NCBI GenBank assembly: GCA_013339765.2
Contig: CM023453.1
Coordinates: 29,155,868 to 29,219,867, forward strand
Source: Haemaphysalis longicornis
Taxonomy: Eukaryota > Arthropoda > Arachnida > Ixodida > Ixodidae
Direction: 5' to 3'
DNA: 64,000 nt
Shown here: in pieces, positions 55,401 through 59,225 of the stretch
How the letters are laid out: each line of letters opens with the position of its first letter
Position numbering within the stretch: the first letter of the stretch is position 1
The notes under the pieces: model-generated
The model's database searches: none
What the model saw: the letters and a program-made list of their open reading frames with translations, nothing else
What the model was told of the DNA's origin: nothing
Made by a program: the position numbers and the translations under genes

Positions 55401-56114
55401 TCTTTTATTTATTAAGGGAGCGCGCGAGGTGAAGTTGTGGGACCAGAAAGTTAATAGAAGACGAATCTGGGAGAACGGTCGTTTTCGGGAAACACAGCTG
55501 GTTTTCTTCCGCCCTGCCAAGTTTCTTGACCCGTATGTATTTGAGCATCATATTAGCTTACTACACCGGCAGTCAAAAACCATCGGAAATTTGTCGAAAA
55601 AAACTCAGTTTCCTCCTTTTTTTTTTTTGCGACTTGTGCCCGTCAATCAGCATGCGAAGGCAAAGAGATGCAAACTAGAGCTGGGACCCACTTGCCTGTT
55701 CCAAGCACCAGTGTTTTAGTTTTTAGAACTTTGTATCACAGGTTTTGTGAAGTATGTGCGGTCTTATTTATATTTGGAAGTTTGCATTCTGTTCGTGAAC
55801 TGGATAAGCCAGCAGCCGAAGTTGTTCCTCAGGGGTGCATTGGGCATTGTTTGGGCCTCTTAATTATGAGAATCGGTCGCTGGCAGCTTTGTCATTTTTT
55901 GCTCAGGCGTGGCAGCTTTAGCACTGCTGCTGCTAGGTGCTTCAGGCCCGTAACGCTGCCTGGCTGGGCTGTTTGTTGCAGGTACGTACTGGAAGGCTAC
56001 AACATGCTGTCGTGGCTCTCCCTGGACCCCCACAGCCACGACCGGCAGTCCTGCTTGCCACTGCACATACAAAACCTGATGAAGCTCTACCACGCTGTGG
56101 AGGCGCTGCTCTGA
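11013..56114 (+). CDS. MED13: MED13 (Mediator CDK8-module subunit 13), 26 exons, 5' end missing
   Basis: This gene encodes the scaffold subunit that links the CDK8/cyclin C/MED12 kinase module to core Mediator in the nucleus and so modulates RNA polymerase II transcription. Conserved MED13 blocks occur in the right order: ENGLSYECRSLLFKALHNL, FFVHGDSTVCASVD, ILGPFGLAGVLTG, LTPPTSP, FPTPPSLEH, CTLCVCNMNIK then [124 protein letters not shown] and DRQSCLPLHI before the stop. About 2,320 codons are traced; vertebrate MED13 is about 2,170 residues, so the middle is expanded with Pro/Gly/Ser/Gln tracts. The N-terminal block before WENGLSYEC is not in the window. Exons 17, 19 and 22 contain six apparent frameshifts. 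Exon borders follow splice consensus and phase; transcript evidence is not available here. The Drosophila name is skuld. Arthropods usually have a single copy, whereas vertebrates have MED13 and MED13L. Confidence 0.96.
11098..12678 (+). other. MED13 introns 1 and 2
   Basis: Introns 11098-11534 and 11613-12678 flank the small exon 2. Both are AT-rich with normal splice borders. I recognise no element or RNA gene in either. Confidence 0.6.
11535..11612 (+). CDS. MED13: MED13 exon 2
   Basis: This small 78-base exon is too short to stand out as an ORF. It reads CLLSRGFTRMGKWFLQPCD and onward, matching the vertebrate CLMNRNFVRIGKWFVKPYE (from memory). The acceptor is tgcag at 11534 and the donor gtaagg at 11613. 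The phase matches both neighbours. Confidence 0.9.
12679..12842 (+). CDS. MED13: MED13 exon 3
   Basis: It reads SSGATQLTFAFNFFVHGD then STVCASVDVRQHPSIHR. FFVHGD.TVCASVD is a hallmark of the MED13 N-terminal domain in insects. The acceptor is cgtgcag at 12678 and the donor gtgagc at 12843. It ends with the first base of a Val codon. Confidence 0.95.
12843..13891 (+). other. MED13 intron 3, nothing recognised
   Basis: Borders are gtgagc and gagcag. There is a short CT run at about 13523-13540. No transposon terminus or exon candidate is visible. Confidence 0.6.
13892..14092 (+). CDS. MED13: MED13 exon 4
   Basis: It reads VILGPFGLAGVLTGQGFK, then AEWHQFYPLPLLL and LALEVLVG, matching the vertebrate ILCPFGLNGTLTGQAFK and EWKQFYPISCCL (from memory). 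The acceptor is gagcag at 13891 and the donor gtgagt at 14093. Confidence 0.95.
14093..14779 (+). other. MED13 intron 4, nothing recognised
   Basis: Borders are gtgagt and cacag. It contains a poly-C tract at about 14289-14299 and a short (GT) run at about 14553-14566. Confidence 0.6.
14780..15356 (+). CDS. MED13: MED13 exon 5, with phosphodegron
   Basis: It starts GGVKLRYPSAYVFVVETD, ending the N-terminal domain, then runs into a Pro/Gly-rich linker. It contains LTPPTSP at 15016-15036 and later TKVATWQDSLLARV and WDFCDPCGQTHCFCFR. These match the vertebrate WDF..ATQRTNCSCLRHKN region. The donor gtgcgt at 15357 splits an Arg codon. Confidence 0.93.
15016..15036 (+). promoter_or_regulatory. 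Candidate FBW7 (Cdc4) phosphodegron LTPPTSP within MED13
   Basis: These codons encode L-T-P-P-T-S-P. Vertebrate MED13 and MED13L carry the same TPPTSP core, which after phosphorylation of the first Thr is bound by the SCF-FBW7 ubiquitin ligase. The pattern T-P-x-x-S/T/E is satisfied with Ser at +4. The sequence around it is low-complexity and poorly conserved, so retention of this heptamer suggests selection. This is a protein-level regulatory site, not a DNA element. Confidence 0.75.
15527..16056. mobile_element. 530-bp TIR element flanked by TTAA
   Basis: The left end TTAACCCTTTCAGTCAC and the right end GTGACTGAACGGGTTAA are inverted copies with one mismatch, and subterminal gtctcc/ggagac motifs repeat the symmetry. 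TTAA at both borders is the target duplication of piggyBac-type elements. No transposase ORF is present, so this would be a non-autonomous copy. Confidence 0.75.
16385..18027. mobile_element. 1.6-kb TIR element flanked by TTAA
   Basis: The left end TTAAAGGAAACTGCACTCAA and the right end, inverted (TTAAAGGCCAACTGCACTGA), match over about 25 bases including the following aaattttt. TTAA lies at both ends. The interior is AT-rich with short decayed frames and no recognisable transposase. It begins only 329 bases after the previous TTAA element. Confidence 0.7.
18028..19504 (+). other. MED13 intron 5, middle part
   Basis: It contains a (ctgt) run at about 18628-18656, a poly-G tract at about 18870-18885 and ATT-type runs near 19487. 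There is no gene. From 19211 a stretch beginning tgttacgtggcagcaggatg resembles LTR or LINE edge sequence but lacks a second border. Confidence 0.4.
19505..19720 (-). mobile_element. LINE 3' end fragment
   Basis: On the minus strand the sequence runs to ggaacgtaaataaacatg and ends in a (ATTG)n-type tail (caatcaaccaatcaatca on the plus strand). Such tails are typical of CR1/Jockey-like LINE 3' ends in ticks. It contains no reverse-transcriptase coding. Confidence 0.5.
19746..19798. repeat. (ATT)n microsatellite
   Basis: About 17 uninterrupted ATT units, with a shorter AAT run just upstream at 19727-19741. Confidence 0.95.
20978..21197 (+). mobile_element. Ruka-like SINE, plus orientation
   Basis: The head has a B-box-like gggttcgattcccgg at 21007-21021, then the shared body with gatttcggcgcacgttaaag and aattaatccggagccctcca, ending gcgttaaaccccacaaataa and an A-rich tail. 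The A-box side is shortened. It is one of the best-preserved bodies in the window. Confidence 0.88.
21198..22285 (+). other. MED13 intron 5, distal part
   Basis: No gene or complete element is seen. A poly-A tract lies at about 21999-22010. The stretch catgggattcgaactcaac near 21345 resembles a tRNA B box but has no partner A box. Confidence 0.4.
22286..22508 (-). mobile_element. Ruka-like SINE with 11-bp target-site duplication
   Basis: Same family as 4001-4224, same orientation, tail at the left (tgattgattgtagggtttaa). It is flanked by gcgagtcacat at 22275-22285 and gcgagccacat at 22509-22519. Its right end lies 155 bases before exon 6, so it sits close to the acceptor in antisense orientation. 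Confidence 0.9.
22664..22892 (+). CDS. MED13: MED13 exon 6
   Basis: It begins by finishing the Arg codon and reads CNRSSSRPSVTTPASVAG, then a Ser/Ala-rich linker, and ends STPFHRRSPVPG. TPFHRR matches the vertebrate TPFHHR. The acceptor is cctcacag at 22663 and the donor gtgagc at 22893. The upstream intron is 7.3 kb. Confidence 0.9.
22893..24101 (+). other. MED13 intron 6
   Basis: Ordinary intron. A weak inverted pair ggtgatcaaa occurs near 23350 and 23538 and could bound a small decayed element. A poly-A run lies at about 23763-23777. Confidence 0.4.
24102..24419 (+). CDS. MED13: MED13 exon 7 (low-complexity)
   Basis: This is 106 codons in phase, starting VDYEGAVALVSRAVSSGG and ending KERQLGEQ. 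The rest is Pro/Ser/Ala/Gly-rich and not alignable by eye. It is accepted because it has a strong acceptor (cccccgcag at 24101), a donor (gta at 24420), an open frame and fitting phase between recognised exons. Confidence 0.75.
24420..24735 (+). other. MED13 intron 7, nothing recognised
   Basis: A short 316-base intron with standard borders and no repeat. Confidence 0.6.
24736..25074 (+). CDS. MED13: MED13 exon 8 (low-complexity)
   Basis: This is 113 codons starting LLSPSSMLEVKPPLEAP and ending PPTTATQQQQ. It is Pro/Gly-rich with GTPxxP-like repeats. The acceptor is cacgcag at 24735 and the donor gtgggc at 25075. There is no recognisable domain; it is supported by phase and splice sites only. 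Confidence 0.72.
25075..26541 (+). other. MED13 intron 8
   Basis: It contains TTAAAGGGACACTGAAGTG at about 25665, which resembles a terminus of tick TTAA-type MITEs, but no inverted partner was found. A poly-C run is at about 25494-25502. No exon candidate is visible. Confidence 0.45.
26542..26681 (+). CDS. MED13: MED13 exon 9
   Basis: It reads PPQQQQGGLKRPCLPPVP then SSLLYDYSTLYLPPW. It aligns with the vertebrate block ending [20 protein letters not shown] in position and composition. The donor gtcagt at 26682 splits the Trp codon. Confidence 0.8.
26682..27443 (+). other. MED13 intron 9, nothing recognised
   Basis: Borders are gtcagt and cctgcag. Unique-looking AT-rich sequence. Confidence 0.6.
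27444..27735 (+). CDS. MED13: MED13 exon 10
   Basis: It continues the Trp codon with DVPPCKRPHMGAPRRSH and contains ARDPYEFHDEGDEES, matching the vertebrate KIDPYAFVEGDEEF motif. The acceptor is cctgcag at 27443 and the donor gtgagc at 27736. Confidence 0.9.
28012..28056. repeat. (CT)n microsatellite in MED13 intron 10
   Basis: About 22 CT units without interruption, followed by poly-T. The rest of intron 10 (27736-28343) shows nothing else. Confidence 0.95.
28344..28616 (+). CDS. MED13: MED13 exon 11
   Basis: It encodes EEEKECVPMDTTTG and onward, and ends with DLENIFDTSSSDESSDD. The last part corresponds to the conserved acidic DLDNLFNSDEDE block of vertebrate MED13. The acceptor is cacacag at 28343 and the donor gtgagg at 28617. 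Confidence 0.9.
28749..28845 (+). CDS. MED13: MED13 exon 12
   Basis: This short exon reads FQAPSTPSSTKPPGATDE and ends TTAGIL. The acceptor is cgtcag at 28748, after an intron of only 132 bases, and the donor is gtacgt at 28846. The phase fits exon 13. Confidence 0.85.
29203..29302. repeat. Imperfect hairpin repeat in MED13 intron 12
   Basis: The left arm aaacagcacaagatagaaaa and on to about 29250 pairs with the right arm ending tctatcttgcgctgttttg. The arms are about 45 bases with scattered mismatches and almost no loop. The whole could be a very short foldback element. The rest of intron 12 (28846-29384) is unremarkable. Confidence 0.75.
29385..29554 (+). CDS. MED13: MED13 exon 13
   Basis: It reads GAAELTRMFPTPPSLEHN, matching the vertebrate STADLHKMYPTPPSLEQH. 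It ends ASPGFDGAK. The acceptor is gcgcag at 29384 and the donor gtcagt at 29555. Confidence 0.93.
29846..30010 (+). mobile_element. Diverged Ruka-like SINE in MED13 intron 13
   Basis: A decayed B box (gggttcatccc), then ccgagatttcggcacacaat, aagatccctatgg and aattaatccagggccctcta. Substitution level is high compared with the other copies, suggesting an older insertion. The rest of intron 13 (29555-30666) is AT-rich without features. Confidence 0.75.
30667..31070 (+). CDS. MED13: MED13 exon 14 (Pro/Gln-rich)
   Basis: It starts DWSYVYKAPKVHAFLSSQ then RYAPLAQLPSAALAPLPPLE, matching the vertebrate [20 protein letters not shown] and [20 protein letters not shown]. This is followed by a Pro/Gln/His tract. 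The donor gtgagc at 31071 splits a Ser codon. Confidence 0.92.
31494..32815 (-). pseudogene. 5'-truncated LINE (CR1/Jockey-like) reverse transcriptase remnant
   Basis: On the minus strand, 32812-32372 encodes RT blocks FLDFSKASDKVSHKLLLHEL, HSGVPQGSVLGPLLFLIYIN and a FADD catalytic box (NLFADDCVIYRQI). After a stop and frame change, 31988-31797 encodes the C-terminal LPSLASRRNVLRLCLFHKIF type sequence. The 3' end on the minus strand finishes with a (TAAT)n-like tail at about 31494-31513. Canonical KAFDKV reads KASDKV here and the start is scrambled. The element is dead and lies antisense inside a MED13 intron. Confidence 0.88.
32936..32977. repeat. Short near-perfect hairpin
   Basis: Sequence aatgtggtactttaaaacgt is followed directly by its near inverse, with only a couple of mismatches in about 20 bases. 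It lies about 120 bases beyond the 5' end of the LINE remnant. Function unknown. Confidence 0.7.
32978..34669 (+). other. MED13 intron 14, middle part
   Basis: No gene is recognised. A long poly-T run, 34442-34488 with one G, is the main feature and could be the tail of a decayed minus-strand retroelement. Confidence 0.45.
34670..35473 (-). mobile_element. Internally deleted Tigger/pogo-like transposon
   Basis: The ends are inverted: CACTCAAACCTCATTATAACG on the left and, inverted, CACTGAAACCTTATTAAACG on the right, with cgttatatccattatttcg subterminal repeats. Between them a minus-strand frame (35252-34965) reads EELTHDAIVANVTRQTDASD then QAVDAVDLLSCLNAM, which has the look of the acidic C-terminal tail of Tigger-type transposases. 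The DDE domain is missing. So this is an internally deleted copy of a pogo-family element. Confidence 0.7.
35889..36192 (+). CDS. MED13: MED13 exon 15, followed by a GC donor
   Basis: A Gly/Pro-rich start leads to EADSLLVNLLLSDSLLELF then RDHNFASCTLCVCNMNIK, matching the vertebrate SLYVNLILSESVMNLF and CNFDSCCICVCNMNIK. The exon ends at AAG. The following intron starts gcaagg rather than gt, and the next exon resumes GADVGVY exactly as in other MED13 proteins. Confidence 0.95.
36193..37016 (+). other. MED13 intron 15, GC-AG type
   Basis: The donor reads AAG|gcaagg and the acceptor cggcag|GGA. No gt donor that keeps the conserved NMNIK-GADVGVY junction exists; the next gt lies after an in-frame extension ending in a stop. 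An old plus-strand SINE fragment (gatt..aaaattaaa, about 36530-36600) lies inside. Confidence 0.88.
37017..37322 (+). CDS. MED13: MED13 exon 16
   Basis: It reads [35 protein letters not shown] and LFYQDELDITGLPY, highly conserved in MED13. A Gly/Ala-rich end follows. The acceptor is cggcag at 37016 and the donor gtgcgt at 37323. Confidence 0.96.
37323..37769 (+). other. MED13 intron 16, nothing recognised
   Basis: A 447-base intron with borders gtgcgt and gacag and no repeat. Confidence 0.6.
37770..38634 (+). CDS. MED13: MED13 exon 17, with two apparent frameshifts
   Basis: This is the longest exon. It reads VDEEGLMDYVQTQCLGMS, LEEGLRTSCLHHWPYLHC and LQPLLQEAVHKKR in one frame. From about 38133 the conserved protein continues in the next frame as [20 protein letters not shown], then [34 protein letters not shown] and FFQDLSATYQALNLGRHCP. 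At about 38476 it returns to the first frame as GLREGLLRVSCSLALPC and LRLFARACKLQL. The shifts fall at a 5-G run (38128-38132) and a 6-G run (38471-38476). They look like one extra and one missing G and cancel. An automatic gene model would read 38133-38470 in the wrong, Arg/Ala/Gly-rich frame, which happens to be open. Confidence 0.93.
38635..39761 (+). other. MED13 intron 17
   Basis: A GC-rich block at about 38800-39400 contrasts with AT-rich flanks. It ends with ccctttaaaggagtattgag near 39400 and looks like an inserted element, but I could not find the opposite terminus. No exon candidate. Confidence 0.45.
39762..39917 (+). CDS. MED13: MED13 exon 18
   Basis: It completes a Gly codon and reads GPHLATQSLDRGMLEGPP, corresponding to the vertebrate LGPYLASLPLD, then a variable Pro-rich stretch. 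The acceptor is ctgacag at 39761 and the donor gtcagt at 39918. Confidence 0.85.
39918..40512 (+). other. MED13 intron 18, nothing recognised
   Basis: 595 bases, borders gtcagt and tttcag. Confidence 0.6.
40513..40923 (+). CDS. MED13: MED13 exon 19, with one apparent frameshift
   Basis: The 3' part is clear: EEQQPPALVVYLVEPFTLG and ATLGLHRCFSQLLECLPEPL, matching the vertebrate YPPAIVVYIIDPFTYE and TLGLLRCFLEMVQTLPP. The phase left by exon 18 and the acceptor at 40512 put the first codons in another frame (ENSLEATTATGATGTADG). One extra base must therefore lie somewhere before about 40620, or the true 5' border differs. The variable Ser/Thr/Gly-rich start gives no homology to decide. The donor is gtgggc at 40924. 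Confidence 0.85.
40924..41470 (+). other. MED13 intron 19, nothing certain
   Basis: 547 bases. The section 41010-41450 has repeat-like composition (cgccattttgagtatgcgca, then tgcatattttcgcgattttg) but no terminal repeats were found. Confidence 0.45.
41471..41665 (+). CDS. MED13: MED13 exon 20
   Basis: It reads ILSLDSILGGGGRTLEGLRR, then ALSVFYQCARLITHQ and SNVKSLTGFGPAAAQDD. NVK(T/S)LTGFGP is invariant in MED13. The acceptor is tgtccag at 41470 and the donor gtgagg at 41666. Confidence 0.95.
41666..42702 (+). other. MED13 intron 20, nothing recognised
   Basis: About 1.0 kb, AT-rich, borders gtgagg and cctgcag. Confidence 0.6.
42703..42929 (+). CDS. MED13: MED13 exon 21
   Basis: It reads [20 protein letters not shown], then KQTELGEMFGDRRERCGILF and [20 protein letters not shown] to EVPNR. 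This is the PIWI-like C-terminal core of MED13. The acceptor is cctgcag at 42702. The donor gtgcgt at 42930 starts an intron of only 93 bases. Confidence 0.96.
43023..43496 (+). CDS. MED13: MED13 exon 22, with three apparent frameshifts
   Basis: Conserved MED13 sequence is split over three frames: KVCVRRLGLHKLLEWVLG, then QPWRLIVGRVGRVGHGELRE, then SLLRYSRRLRELCQQCAA followed by GPCVLSACLVSLEPDSALR and [19 protein letters not shown]. The switches fall near 43030-43040 (gcggcggaaaaagg), near the 6-G run at 43113-43118, and near 43201-43212 (ggggcgcgc). The corresponding vertebrate block [33 protein letters not shown] is continuous. The donor at 43497 is in the frame used by exon 23. Confidence 0.93.
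43989..44200. mobile_element. 212-bp Tc1/mariner-type MITE, flanked by TA
   Basis: The left end CAGGTGCCGTCAAAAGTAAT and the inverted right end CAGGTGCCATCATAAGTAGC match over about 30 bases with a few differences, continuing into ggaaca(c/a)gg. TA lies at 43987-43988 and 44201-44202. CAGGTGCC-like starts are common in Tc1 elements. No ORF. Confidence 0.85.
44203..44831. mobile_element. 629-bp element with very long inverted repeats, flanked by TA
   Basis: The left arm begins CAGCCTCCCAAATTTTTA and the inverted right arm begins identically. Similarity continues with decreasing quality for more than 100 and possibly about 190 bases (gcgacgacc(t/g)atcgg and (a/g)ccttatca are shared). TA lies at 44201-44202 and 44832-44833. 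Its left TA is also the right TA of the element at 43989. No transposase. Confidence 0.85.
45550..46480. repeat. Degenerate tandem array, three units of roughly 270-370 bp
   Basis: Three recurring landmarks occur in order: (a) tacaaggca at 45648, 45919 and 46265; (b) tt(g/a)gcaatatc at 45761 and 46133 with a decayed form near 46420; (c) cag(c/t)tac at about 45812, 46163 and 46451. Each unit starts near a poly-T tract and a taaag/aaccgtttggc-like stretch. Divergence between units is high and no coding frame is maintained, so this is an old local triplication or the remnant of a satellite. Confidence 0.7.
46481..48841 (+). other. MED13 intron 22, middle part
   Basis: No gene. Short poly-A and poly-G tracts occur at about 48520-48533 and 48632-48641. 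Phrases with a ttttgcg/gcattt flavour suggest further decayed repeats, not resolved by eye. Confidence 0.4.
48854..48985 (-). mobile_element. 5'-truncated Ruka-like SINE with perfect 12-bp duplication
   Basis: The minus-strand 3' half of the SINE (body through gattaattttgaccacctgg and gtttaacgcgccgacg to an attg tail) is flanked by identical tcgttggaagag at 48842-48853 and 48986-48997. The tRNA head is absent because of 5' truncation during insertion. The perfect duplication suggests a fairly recent event. Confidence 0.93.
49100..50753 (+). mobile_element. Pogo-like DNA transposon, 1,654 bp, TA-flanked, transposase broken
   Basis: The ends are inverted repeats: CCGTAAATACCCGCGTATAA on the left, CCGTAAAAACCCGCATATAA inverted on the right, with a second tataatacgagg block. 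They are bordered by TA at 49098-49099 and 50754-50755. The interior carries a plus-strand transposase (see next entry). The right end repeats the terminal block twice (attatattcgggttcgtatt). Confidence 0.92.
49402..50647 (+). pseudogene. Pogo/Tc1-mariner transposase pseudogene
   Basis: The start at 49402 gives MSGPRKQYSAAFKRKAIL and a helix-turn-helix (ESVGNSAAGRKFGVTEGSIR then GWRRQKEAL), a Brinker/CENPB-type DNA-binding head. A second HTH-like stretch around ASKNWIHHYMCRAGFSLRRR follows. The DDE part reads IGNADQTPVYLDMPSPLTVH (first Asp), FPSILVLDAFRCHLADSV (second Asp) and VIPGGMTSQLQPLDVCIN (third Asp). It ends EESAAEDDSD at a stop. Frame breaks occur near 49860 (switching frame before NVIALRRSKDFHLS), near 50094-50101 (a stop after VVFKRKTAS) and near 50140-50150 (before WMNEDLVLDWIR). 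Catalytic residues are still recognisable, but the protein cannot be made from this copy. It belongs to pogo-type Tc1/mariner elements as judged by DDE spacing and TA sites. Confidence 0.88.
50756..53700 (+). other. MED13 intron 22, distal part
   Basis: No gene. GC-rich around 52680-52790 and 52870-53170. A pentanucleotide-like repeat lies at 52801-52868. The acceptor for exon 23 is gtggcgcag at 53700. Confidence 0.45.
52801..52868. repeat. (ATTGG/ATTCG)n short tandem repeat
   Basis: Successive attgg, attcg and attgt units over about 68 bases, with drift toward gattgtgttg at the end. A simple pentamer minisatellite. Confidence 0.85.
53701..53952 (+). CDS. MED13: MED13 exon 23
   Basis: This is 84 codons reading SSQATFQQDHDPLAGTLG, then DDDEIFTLTGDMVSEDFND and ILNWTDSPEAPCSP. 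It parallels the vertebrate acidic [20 protein letters not shown] and SPTGSP block. The acceptor is gcgcag at 53700, after a 10.2-kb intron, and the donor is gtgagt at 53953. Confidence 0.92.
53953..54381 (+). other. MED13 intron 23, nothing recognised
   Basis: 429 bases with borders gtgagt and gcgacag. Confidence 0.6.
54382..54546 (+). CDS. MED13: MED13 exon 24
   Basis: It reads [20 protein letters not shown], then [17 protein letters not shown] and CPVFLK. It matches the vertebrate [20 protein letters not shown] and PDWFWSACPQ very closely. The acceptor is gcgacag at 54381 and the donor gtgagc at 54547. Confidence 0.97.
54547..55234 (+). other. MED13 intron 24, nothing recognised
   Basis: 688 bases, AT-rich, borders gtgagc and attccag. 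Confidence 0.6.
55235..55353 (+). CDS. MED13: MED13 exon 25
   Basis: It reads SALLLHCPTVHQNHDDILHG then YHPLDSNLTTDVLR, matching the vertebrate [20 protein letters not shown]. The acceptor is attccag at 55234 and the donor gtgagc at 55354. Confidence 0.96.
55354..55981 (+). other. MED13 intron 25, nothing recognised
   Basis: 628 bases with a poly-T run at about 55617-55629. Confidence 0.6.
55982..56114 (+). CDS. MED13: MED13 last coding exon (26) with stop codon
   Basis: It reads YVLEGYNMLSWLSLDPHSHD, then RQSCLPLHIQNLMKLYHAVE and ALL followed by tga at 56112-56114. It matches the vertebrate C terminus, including [20 protein letters not shown]. The acceptor is gttgcag at 55981. The length after the motif is normal, so the C terminus is complete. 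Confidence 0.97.
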
Positions 56115-58790
56115 AGGCGCTGCTCCTTGCTGACACGTCGAGCTTGCGGACTATCATCTCATCTAAGTGCTGACTGCCGGGGACGGGTGCTGTGTCTGGG
56201 GTTCAGGGGATGGGCTGCGTGCGTGCGTGCGTGTGGATGTTGTGTGGGTGTGCGTGTGTGTATGTGCAGCTCTCTGGAAGGGGGGAAATGGCCGGTGCAA
56301 AGAGGGAAGGTGTTTTCTTTTGTTCCTTCTCTCTCTCTCTTTCTCTCTCCAATCTCACGAGCGCTGCCATCGCATGTTGTTTGTTGTTGTTATTATACTA
56401 TACTGATGCTGCCATCCTCTGTCACTGAACCCTGCACCTGCGTGTTTATTCTCTTTTTCTTCTCGTGGACAGTTCCCTCGTCTCTTGAGTTCTAGCTGCC
56501 CTATTGCTGTGACCACAAGGTGTGCGAGATGATTTCCGGTTGCTCGTGTTACGAAATGAAATGGTGCTGAAGCTGAAGCCGCTGTGCGAGATTAGTTCCA
56601 CTCCTGGTTATTGTGCGGTCCAGGCTCACTGCTTCTCGATGCCAGGTTTAACTTTTAAGAGGAGGCGCTGCTGTTCTGGTAATTGCCGCCCTGTGTTTTA
56701 AGTCTACCCAATGAGATTGATTGCTTTTCTCTAAGAGATGATACTACCCGATCGCGGTGAGCACAGCGCTGAAAAGAAGCGTCGCGCTGGGATGAAGGCC
56801 CTGGTGTTTAGACAAGCTGGTGTATGAGTTCAGTATAGCGTGCCCCAATCTTTTTATATCTATCTATATATATACATATATATATTAAACCAGTCACTTG
56901 AATCTATGTCACGCCAGAGTTCTTACGGTTTTTCGTGCATTGGGGGAAATTTTATGCCTCTGAATAACTTTTACAAAGCCAAAGAGGGAACACGGCCTGG
57001 GCAAGAAGGACCTTTGTTTTTTGTGCAGAGGGCCGCCGTTTTATAAAGTGCAGGAGTTGAGGAAGCAATACACCCGTTACCCCATAAGCCAAGATTTATG
57101 AAATGCTATTGCCGTCACTCCTTGGCAAAAACTCGCACCAAGTGTGCCACGTGCGTCTAAGTTTTTATTAGACTGTGAGCTCTCTTGAGTGTACGCTACA
57201 ACTTCCTCGTTCCGGTCCCCATTTCACGACACTCTTTCAAAGCTTTTTTCCCCCCCCACTGCCAGCTATCAAGTAGTAGCAGTGTCTCCTGCCTGGTGCA
57301 AGTTTCGCAGAGGATGCAGCATCTCTTGTACAAATGTATAGTGGTTCTTTTTGCACCTGTCTTCTGGACTCTACTGCGGGGAAGACAGGGAGCGGGTGTG
57401 TGAAAGAAAATGTTCTTGTTTTTGCTCATTTTTGAGGCTGCCTTCTTGTAAATCAGCTGTGTTGTTAATATATGCATATAATATATGTACACTGCGGAGC
57501 TAGGTTGGCTGTACGGGATGGCGTGCTTGCTTCGATTGGCCGACAGGACGTGTCTCTTGGTTTGGGCATCGTCTCTTGCATCTGTTCAGATGGGGAGTGG
57601 TCACTGTGTTGTCGTATCAACTGCTCAAGCAGGTAATTTTGTTTCAGGCCGTCTGGGTGACTTGGCAAACTGCTGCCACAAGGGCTCTCTTTTTTTTTTT
57701 TAATCATTATTGTTATATTTCTTACTCCCCTTTTTGCCGTAGAACGTTATGCGAAAGCACCTCAGAATGGGAAAACCGCTCGGTGCATTTTGTGAACTCG
57801 TAAGTTGAAGTAGAACCTTGCGCCGAGTGATAGGTAATAAATGCGAGGGGGAAAAGGAAAATCACTGTCGAGTCAACATATCAGCGAAGAATTAGTGGAA
57901 AAAAATGAGAGTTTGTCTGGGGAAAGAAGCTCTGGCTGATGTGGAAAGTAAGTGGAGAGCCACTCACGTGCCACTGAGCTCAAGGCGGCAGCACATCTGG
58001 CAGGCTATAAATATGTGGAATATAAATACTATAAATAATGCGCTATTTGTGATTAGTGCGTGTACAAGGTCTGACGGCATGGGCATGCGTGAGCAACGCG
58101 CCCGGCTACATTGTACATAAAAAATCCCAGTTTTTCTCTGCGACCTCCATCTCCTCTCGAACCGTAGCCATGTATTATTCACCCTGTGTATACTATTTAA
58201 AAGGAGAGAGAGAAAAAAAAACGGGGTGGAGAAAGTTGGTCTTTTGTTGTGCCTTTTTTTTTTTCCTTCCTGTGAATCTATTTATTGTGCATGTAAATAA
58301 CGCAGCCTTTTTGGTGGAGAAAGGGTTTCGTTTTTTTTGGTTTTTGTATCTACATGGGTCGGAAAGCAATTGTATCTACTTAGCCTTGTTACATATTATA
58401 CATATTATATATATATTAAATATATATATATATATAAATATGAGGTATACATGACGGCCTATTTGGGAAATAGGAAACATCTATGTAAAAAGAAAAGGGG
58501 GGGGGAAAAAAACAGCGGGTGGGGAGCGAATCGCCATCACAAAAGCACACCGAGTCAGCCAGAGTGGAGACGTGTGCCACTCTAGCGGAATTGTGTACAT
58601 AGGGAGCAAAAAGGGAACGATGACGCCAGGTGTGTGCGAGCCAGCAGTGTTGTGTATAAAAGAAACCAGTGTACAGCCTTAGCTCATTTTAGATCCTTTT
58701 TACATGGCCCAATTGTGCTGTGCAACGTCTCGAATTGTACACTTTTATGAAGAATGTTGATTAAAACCTTGTAACGAAGAGAACTCACGG
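56115..58790 (+). other. Probable MED13 3' untranslated region
   Basis: No coding signal follows the stop. The stretch carries GT-rich and CT-rich runs (about 56220-56350), short poly-T tracts and two TATA-like AT runs (56855-56886, 58395-58440). Candidate poly(A) signals are aataaa at 57836-57841 and attaaa at 58760-58765; the latter is followed by a GT-containing stretch. Which signal is used, and therefore the true 3' end, cannot be read from sequence alone. Confidence 0.55.
58760..58765 (+). terminator. Candidate distal poly(A) signal attaaa
   Basis: ATTAAA is the commonest variant signal. It lies about 2.65 kb after the stop, before clearly repetitive intergenic DNA begins. A second candidate, aataaa, is at 57836-57841. 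Confidence 0.4.
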
Positions 58791-59225
58791 CCTCTGCAGC
58801 AAGTGCTTGTCCCACCTGTTTCAACACACCACACACGTTTGCACTGATGTTTTGCATGTCTCTCTTGTAGAGGCCTGCATTGTGTTTGCGAGAAAGGTTT
58901 AGATGGGCATCGACCTTGCATGCATGGCATAAAGATTACCCTTTGCTTTATGATATGGCTTTGCCACACGAAGTTGACTGTGCAGAAAGTTTGTCATCTA
59001 GCTGAAGTTATTTTTGCATTCCGTTTATCAAGGAAATGCAACCGTGTAGGTGCTCCTGTCTTTAATGCCTCATGAGACCGCAAGGCAGTTTAATGTGGTT
59101 CTGAGCAGTACGATGAGTTTTGCTTGACAGCTTGTCGCAGCATCTTTGCTGCCATTTTGAGCCCTTTCTGGAGTGCAAGTTTTTGCTGCCAGATGTTCGT
59201 TCCAGTTAGGGATACTTTGCACATA